Below are positions 59,330-64,000 of a stretch of DNA of 64,000 bases, piece after piece (position 1 is the first letter of the stretch; each line of letters opens with the position of its first letter). The notes under the pieces were generated by a model, which was not told the origin of the DNA, did no database searches, and saw only the letters and a list, made by a program, of their open reading frames with translations. A program made the position numbers and the translations under genes. The DNA comes from Symmachiella dynata (GTDB taxonomy: Bacteria > Planctomycetota > Planctomycetia > Planctomycetales > Planctomycetaceae), in assembly GCF_007747995.1 (NCBI RefSeq), contig NZ_CP036276.1:1975001-2039000 (forward strand), written 5' to 3'.

Positions 59330-60373
59330 TTACTCGTCACCGGCATCCAGGCTTTCGCGCCATTTCGCCAAATGCTCGACACAAATTGCCGTCCCGCGGG
59401 CGACGGTTGTCAGCGGGTCGTCAATCACCCGGACGGGGATTCCCAATTGTTCGTTCATCAACGAATCAATACCCCGCAGCAACGCGCCGCCGCCGGTGAG
59501 GACCAATCCATTATCCACCAGATCCGAAACCAATTCTGGATCACATTGTTCGATTACGTTTTTCACACCGGCGATGATTTTTTCCAACGGATCGAGCAAC
59601 GCCTGCCGGATTTCTTCACTGGTCACCATCGCCTTACGCGGGACGCCGCTGATTGTGTCCAGCCCACGCACATCGTGTGTCAATTCTTGTTCGAGCGGAT
59701 AAGCGTTCCCCAGACCAATTTTGAGTTTCTCAGCGGTCTGCATGCCGATTTTGAGGGAAAAGTGCCGTTTCATGTAGTCGACGATCGCCGCATCCATTTC
59801 GTCGCCGGCCACTTTGAGTGACGTTCCCGCCACGATGTCGGACAGGCTCATCACGGCAACTTCGGTCGTTCCCCCGCCTATGTCGCAAATCATGCTGGCC
59901 ATCGGTTCGGCAATGGGCAGGCCCGCTCCGATACAGGCGGCCGTTGGTTCTGGAATCACATACACGCGCCCCGCACCGGCGCGTTCGGCGCTGTTGAAAA
60001 CTGCGCGGCGTTCAACCGGAGTAATCCCCGCGGGAACCGCAATCACCACGCGGGGACGCAACCCACGGCGTTGTCGACTCGCCTTACGCATGAAATACCG
60101 CATCATCGCTTCGCACAGTTCAAAATCGGTGATCACACCATCTTGCAACGGGCGGGCGGCGACGATCGAATCGGGGGTCCGTCCCAACATCTGTCGCGCG
60201 AGTTTCCCAACAGCCGTACCTTGCCCCAGAACGCGGCGTGTTCCCTTTTGCAGGGCAACAACAGACGGTTCGTTGACGACGATCCCTTCACCGGGCACTG
60301 CCACCAATGTATTGACCGTGCCGAGATCAATGGCCAGGTCTGGGCAGGCCCATCTGCGAAATCTATCGAGCAT
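59330..60373 (-). CDS. mreB: Rod shape-determining protein MreB
   Basis: Actin-like ATPase of 347 residues that organises lateral cell-wall growth. Phosphate-1 motif LAIDLGTVNTLV, a conserved PTAACIGAGLP, phosphate-2 motif CDIGGGTTEVAVMSL, AEKLKIGLG, and the adenosine motif LTGGGALLRG are all present. Normal length for MreB. ATG 60373. First gene of the mreB-mreC-mreD-mrdA unit on the minus strand. The N-terminal FRRWACP may be membrane-proximal. Confidence 0.97.
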   Translation of the reverse strand: MLDRFRRWACPDLAIDLGTVNTLVAVPGEGIVVNEPSVVALQKGTRRVLGQGTAVGKLARQMLGRTPDSIVAARPLQDGVITDFELCEAMMRYFMRKASRQRRGLRPRVVIAVPAGITPVERRAVFNSAERAGAGRVYVIPEPTAACIGAGLPIAEPMASMICDIGGGTTEVAVMSLSDIVAGTSLKVAGDEMDAAIVDYMKRHFSLKIGMQTAEKLKIGLGNAYPLEQELTHDVRGLDTISGVPRKAMVTSEEIRQALLDPLEKIIAGVKNVIEQCDPELVSDLVDNGLVLTGGGALLRGIDSLMNEQLGIPVRVIDDPLTTVARGTAICVEHLAKWRESLDAGDE

Positions 60374-60734
60374 CCGTACTCTTAGGCGGGGTCAGGAGCG
60401 GCGTGACGTGCGGGCAGAGAAGGGGGGATTCCCGCGCGTCGCCACATTGAATTTCGGAAGGTTACGCAACGACGTCGTCCGCAACCTGTGCACTTTGTGC
60501 TGTCCAATCTGTAAATCAAAGCCGTCACGTGACTTGCAAGTCCGCAATTTGTACCGCTTGTCTCGAATTCTCGCAAGATGCACTTTGAACAGCACCGGTA
60601 TCTCAAAACTTGCCTGCGGTCACAGGCAAACGGACATTGCCCTAAAACGGCGGCGCAGGTCTAATTGTTATTAGAAACTGCGGCCGATTCGTTTCGAGAT
60701 AAGGCCGCCTTCCCGGCAATCAACTGTGACTACG
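60374..60734. other. Divergent intergenic region before the TPR lipoprotein
   Basis: 361 bases between mreB (minus) and the TPR lipoprotein (plus), likely holding the promoters of both. A TTGCCTG-CGGTCA-CAGGCAA hairpin lies at 60610-60629. I see no gene. Confidence 0.45.
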
Positions 60735-63323
60735 ATGAATCGACTGACACGACAACTCAATTTTCCGCCCTCTACGCTCACCCTAGCTTTGTTGTTGTCG
60801 GCCCTGGTTCTGTTGGCACCGCTGGGCGCTTGTGGAGACGAGGAGTCGCTCACAGCTCGCTATTTTGATGGACTGCGCAGCCGTCAGCTTTACGAAGTTG
60901 CCGAATTGTATGGCCGGGAGCAACTGCTTCGAGACGATTTACTGCCCGAAGAACGCCTGGAATTCACCATCGAATTGTCGCGGACTCTGGCCGACCATGC
61001 GATGCACGCCGGCGACGCACAGCAACAGGCAAAATTATGGACCGAGGCCCGCGAAATCCTCAACACGTTGATTCAGCAAACTCCGCAGCAGCAATTTTCG
61101 CTGGAGTTTCAATTGGCCCAGCTAGACGCCCTCCGCGGCCAATCGTTACGTTACCAGTCCCAAATTGCGCCCTACGATCACGTACTCCGCGACCAAGCGG
61201 CGAAAATCCTCGCCCAGGCGATCGAGCAATTTCGCGCTGTGCAACGTTCCGCAGACGCGGCTTTGAAAGGGTTGAGCCAAGCGACCAATTCCGCATCACC
61301 CTATACCGAACCGGAACTTGCCGGTTTGGTGGCGCAGGTCAAACAGTCGGAGGCAACGGCGCTGCTCGATTTGGCAATGGTGTTACCCAGCGATTCACCC
61401 GACCGCGCGGTTGCGCTGATCGACGCGGCGAAACGGTTAAAAGAGTTGCCCAGAAGCAGCAGTGGTCCGGGGAAAATCCGCGCTGCTGAAGTTCAGTTGC
61501 TGTACGCGCGCTGCTTGCGGCTGCAGCGTCACTATCAACAGTCGTTGGACTTGCTCAACCAGTTTTCCAAAGCCGGAGCGAATTCGGTGATCGGCGATCG
61601 CGCCACCGGTGAGCGGATTCGCGCCTTATTAGGCATGAAACGGACGGATGAAGCGGCCAAACTGATCGACGATTTCACAATCGCCGGCCGGGAACTTCCT
61701 GCAGAGTTGGAATTTCTCAACGTGCGGATCTTGTCCACGCAATGGCAACAACAAGTTGCTGAAGGCAATTCGGCCGCAGCAGCGGGCTTGTTGGAATTGA
61801 TTCATCAACAAGCGGAAAAAGTGCAACAGCAAACCGGCGGGTATTGGGGAGCGCGGGCCTGGGCCTTATGGGAGTCCAATCAAGAATCGAGCCAATACGG
61901 AGCGGAAGTCGCGCTGGCGATTCGCGAAGCCCGCGCCCTATATGGGCATGGAAAAGTACTCGACGCGATCGAACAGTACGGCCAAGCGGCCTCGACGGCT
62001 TTTAGAACGGGACAGCGCGACTTGGCATTCGATTTGGCATTCACCCGCGCCTCGTTACAGCTTCGCACCAAGCAATACGAAGTCGCTGCCCGCGCGTTTG
62101 GCGAGTTGTATGAAAAATTTCCACTAAACGCCCGCGCCGCCGATGCGTCCTTGCTCCGCGCGTTTGCCTTGGGACAGGTCTATAACACGCGGCGCACCCA
62201 AAACAAGCGGCAAGCCTATACAGAGGCGTTGGAGCAACATCGCGAACAATTCGCCGAGCATCCAACATCCGCCGCCGCCACGTGGATGTTGGCAGAATTG
62301 GAAGAGCAGCGGTTACAAACAACCGTCGCGCTCCAATTATATCAGACGATCCCGGCCGACCATGCTCGTGGCCCCGCTTCGCGCGTCGCCATTGCCCGTT
62401 GCTATGAAAAAATCCTCAGACGACTGCAATCGCTGGGGCGACCGACGGACAGTTGGCAGGAGATTGCCACCAACGAGATTCAGGGTTTCCTGCCGCCCCA
62501 GTCCTCCAATCTAAGTTCCCCGCTCACAGAGCCGCAGTGTGAGATTGCGACCTACTTGGCCAAGATTTATTTGCATGCGACGCCACCCAATTTTGCCGCT
62601 GCGGATGCCGTGTTGGCGCGAGTGTTCGACGGACGTTCCGCTGGGGCAGCAACAAACAATTCGCCGCAATTACGAAAAACCTTGGCAGCGGCAATGCAAC
62701 TTCGCGTGGTTTCGCTGGCTGGACAGAACCGGCTCGCCGATGCGGGCAAATTGCTCAATCAACTGTCGGAAACTAGCCCGGTGGAAATGTTGGGCATCCT
62801 GGGCGGCTTGTCCAAATTGGTGGAAGACGCCGGTGACGAAACAAGCCGCGATGTCGGGGCGCTCCAGCTGCAAGCGGTCGAAAAACTCGACACGCGACGC
62901 GAACAGCTGACCCCCGCCCAGGCAAAACGCTTAGACCAATGCCGAGCGCAAGCCTACGAAGCCCTGGGCCGGATTGATGCAGCGATTGAGCTCTATGAAG
63001 AGTTGCGGGAAACGTTTCCCAAAGATCGCGAGCTACAAAGAAATCTGGGGGAGGCGCTGATTCATTGCGGAACGCAACGCTGTTTGAATCAAGCAACGCA
63101 GTTGTGGGCGCGTCTGGAAACGGCAAATAAGTCGGGAACCCCGCAATGGCTGAACGCGCGCTACTATCGCGCTTTGACCGCCTTCAAGCTCAAGGATTAC
63201 GACCTCTGTTACAAATTGACAGGAATCGCTGCGCAGCTTTACCCCGAATTGGGCGGAGCGGAGTTGAAGCCGCGCTACGAAGAGTTGTCCAAGCAATGTG
63301 ACGCCCAGCGCGCAAAAAAATGA
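60735..63323 (+). CDS. Large exported TPR lipoprotein
   Basis: 862 residues from ATG 60735 (GTG three codons upstream is in frame). Lipoprotein signal ending LGAC. The rest is nearly all helical with many TPR-like pairs (for example AVALIDAAKRLKELP, YGHGKVLDAIEQYGQAAS, YEVAARAFGELYEKFPLNARAADASLLR, LGRIDAAIELYEELRETFPKD). No catalytic motif and no CxxCH. Probably a periplasmic scaffold. It is divergent from mreB and could belong with envelope growth, but this is only proximity. A perfect hairpin follows its stop. Confidence 0.85.
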   Translation: MNRLTRQLNFPPSTLTLALLLSALVLLAPLGACGDEESLTARYFDGLRSRQLYEVAELYGREQLLRDDLLPEERLEFTIELSRTLADHAMHAGDAQQQAKLWTEAREILNTLIQQTPQQQFSLEFQLAQLDALRGQSLRYQSQIAPYDHVLRDQAAKILAQAIEQFRAVQRSADAALKGLSQATNSASPYTEPELAGLVAQVKQSEATALLDLAMVLPSDSPDRAVALIDAAKRLKELPRSSSGPGKIRAAEVQLLYARCLRLQRHYQQSLDLLNQFSKAGANSVIGDRATGERIRALLGMKRTDEAAKLIDDFTIAGRELPAELEFLNVRILSTQWQQQVAEGNSAAAAGLLELIHQQAEKVQQQTGGYWGARAWALWESNQESSQYGAEVALAIREARALYGHGKVLDAIEQYGQAASTAFRTGQRDLAFDLAFTRASLQLRTKQYEVAARAFGELYEKFPLNARAADASLLRAFALGQVYNTRRTQNKRQAYTEALEQHREQFAEHPTSAAATWMLAELEEQRLQTTVALQLYQTIPADHARGPASRVAIARCYEKILRRLQSLGRPTDSWQEIATNEIQGFLPPQSSNLSSPLTEPQCEIATYLAKIYLHATPPNFAAADAVLARVFDGRSAGAATNNSPQLRKTLAAAMQLRVVSLAGQNRLADAGKLLNQLSETSPVEMLGILGGLSKLVEDAGDETSRDVGALQLQAVEKLDTRREQLTPAQAKRLDQCRAQAYEALGRIDAAIELYEELRETFPKDRELQRNLGEALIHCGTQRCLNQATQLWARLETANKSGTPQWLNARYYRALTAFKLKDYDLCYKLTGIAAQLYPELGGAELKPRYEELSKQCDAQRAKK

Positions 63324-63353
63324 GACGCAATCGCCCTAAGCAGCGATTGCGTC
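63324..63353. terminator. Bidirectional hairpin between convergent genes
   Basis: GACGCAATCGC pairs perfectly with GCGATTGCGTC over 11 bases across an 8-base loop, directly after the TPR stop codon and 45 bases before the convergent gene's stop. It lacks a long T-run, so it may act with Rho or as a simple transcript end. Confidence 0.6.
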
Positions 63354-63397
63354 CCGTCTGAAATTCCAATGGAACCTCTATAGCATAGACGCGTGGC

Positions 63398-63931
63398 TTA
63401 CCACGGTGTCCGCATGTAGTAGGCACCTTGTTGCATCGTATCGGTCGGCCAGTAGACCATGGCGGGAGAGTTTTGTCCCTGCACCATCTGAGGGCGGGTC
63501 ATTTGCCAGCCGAACGGAACATGTGTCTTTCGCGACGAGGGCAAGCCCCAGCCGTAATTGTATTGCTTGCAGACAACCGGCGCGAGCGGCACCGTGACCG
63601 GCACACCATACCCCTGTTGGGAATTGATGTATTGATCGCGGCAATCGTTGCGGCTAAACGGCTCATACCGGCAGTAGCGCCGACGGTAATCGGGAAGGAA
63701 TCGCCTGCGGTGGCCATAGCCTCCGCCGTAGCCGTAGCCATTGCATTCGGCGCCGACATATCCCTCGGAGACAACTGTCGATGAGGTCGTTTCGGGGGTG
63801 CTGGTGGTCACAGGGCCGCCGGTCGGTTCGGGGACCGGCTCCTGCGCTTGCCCGCTATTCAGGCTGAGTGCTGAAACCATCAGGCAGGCCATCCCGCCTG
63901 TGGCAAGCACTTGAAAAAATCTGATTTGCAT
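63398..63931 (-). CDS. Secreted Gly/Tyr/Arg-rich planctomycete protein
   Basis: 177 residues with a signal peptide (VLATGGMACLMVSALSLNSGQA) and no lipobox. After a Pro/Thr-rich linker come AECNGYGYGGGYG, a basic FLPDYRRRYCRYEPFSRNDCRDQY segment with several cysteines, and a C-terminal aromatic/Met-Gln-rich part. No family recognised. The composition suggests a cell-surface or matrix protein. The cysteines and Tyr-rich part could be cross-linked, which is inference. It is convergent with the TPR lipoprotein gene. Confidence 0.7.
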   Translation of the reverse strand: MQIRFFQVLATGGMACLMVSALSLNSGQAQEPVPEPTGGPVTTSTPETTSSTVVSEGYVGAECNGYGYGGGYGHRRRFLPDYRRRYCRYEPFSRNDCRDQYINSQQGYGVPVTVPLAPVVCKQYNYGWGLPSSRKTHVPFGWQMTRPQMVQGQNSPAMVYWPTDTMQQGAYYMRTPW

Positions 63932-64000
63932 AGGTCAAATCCTAGGTCACGAGACGGGGGATTATTGGGAATGAGGCGGTCCGCATCACACGCGATTCCG

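Overview
The window looks like a chromosome segment of a Planctomycetota bacterium (order Planctomycetales, perhaps Symmachiella- or Gimesia-like; the genus is a guess). Planctomycete hallmarks are a DUF1559 pilin-like protein (51230-52291) with its small carboxypeptidase-regulatory-like lipoprotein, a planctomycete-type dehydrogenase/HEAT/cytochrome c giant (38038-41445), a sulfatase, Tat-exported Gfo/Idh/MocA oxidoreductases, a kinase with a multi-pass membrane tail, a DcaP-like porin, many small lipoproteins, weak Shine-Dalgarno sites and many dispersed intergenic repeats. I see no rRNA, convincing tRNA, transposase, integrase, phage module or CRISPR array.

Layout. 1-6 kb: rsmA, ribE, a LOG-family protein, a lipoprotein, a class I aminotransferase and a YkgJ-type cysteine-cluster protein. 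6-12 kb: a DUF255 protein fused to a DsbD-like domain, a Gfo/Idh/MocA oxidoreductase, then a macro-domain gene and two lipoproteins lying among copies of a palindromic repeat. 12-22 kb: an exported thioredoxin/CcdA-like fusion, gltX-glnS, a Tat-exported oxidoreductase, a DUF3592 protein, hisC and hisB. 22-31 kb: a minus-strand phosphonate cluster (phnA, a secreted beta-sandwich-like protein, phnY, phnW) followed by a phosphatase/cytochrome c fusion, with a quinone-oxidoreductase-like gene and a small membrane protein upstream. 31-42 kb: sulfatase, cyclophilin, STAS protein, a large exported protein with a cysteine-less thioredoxin-like domain, glgC, and the cytochrome giant. 41.7-43.9 kb: a minus-strand accessory block with a HicA-like protein, an HTH protein, a membrane protein and an ANSFG-type macro protein. 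44-55 kb: a CPA2 antiporter, a Ser/Thr kinase, a porin, a TPR protein, the DUF1559 pair, three hypothetical exported proteins and a Fur regulator. 55-60.4 kb: mreB-mreC-mreD-mrdA, an elongasome operon. 60.7-64 kb: a large TPR lipoprotein and a Tyr/Gly-rich secreted protein.

How genes work together. phnW, phnY and phnA together would convert 2-aminoethylphosphonate to phosphonoacetaldehyde, phosphonoacetate, then acetate plus phosphate, without a C-P lyase. The mre/mrdA genes would direct lateral-wall peptidoglycan synthesis, notable in a phylum once thought to lack it. gltX and glnS supply direct charging of tRNA-Glu and tRNA-Gln.

The most unusual layer is between the genes. At least seven repeat families are present: a palindrome whose stem changes on both sides in one copy; a 68-bp hairpin element; a 163-bp element with 34-bp terminal inverted repeats; a 95-bp element with a hairpin nested in each arm; a 125-bp inverted-repeat element; a REP-like GTCATGC hairpin; and several heptanucleotide arrays. 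Several of these lie exactly at gene 3' ends and contain the stop codon of the gene.
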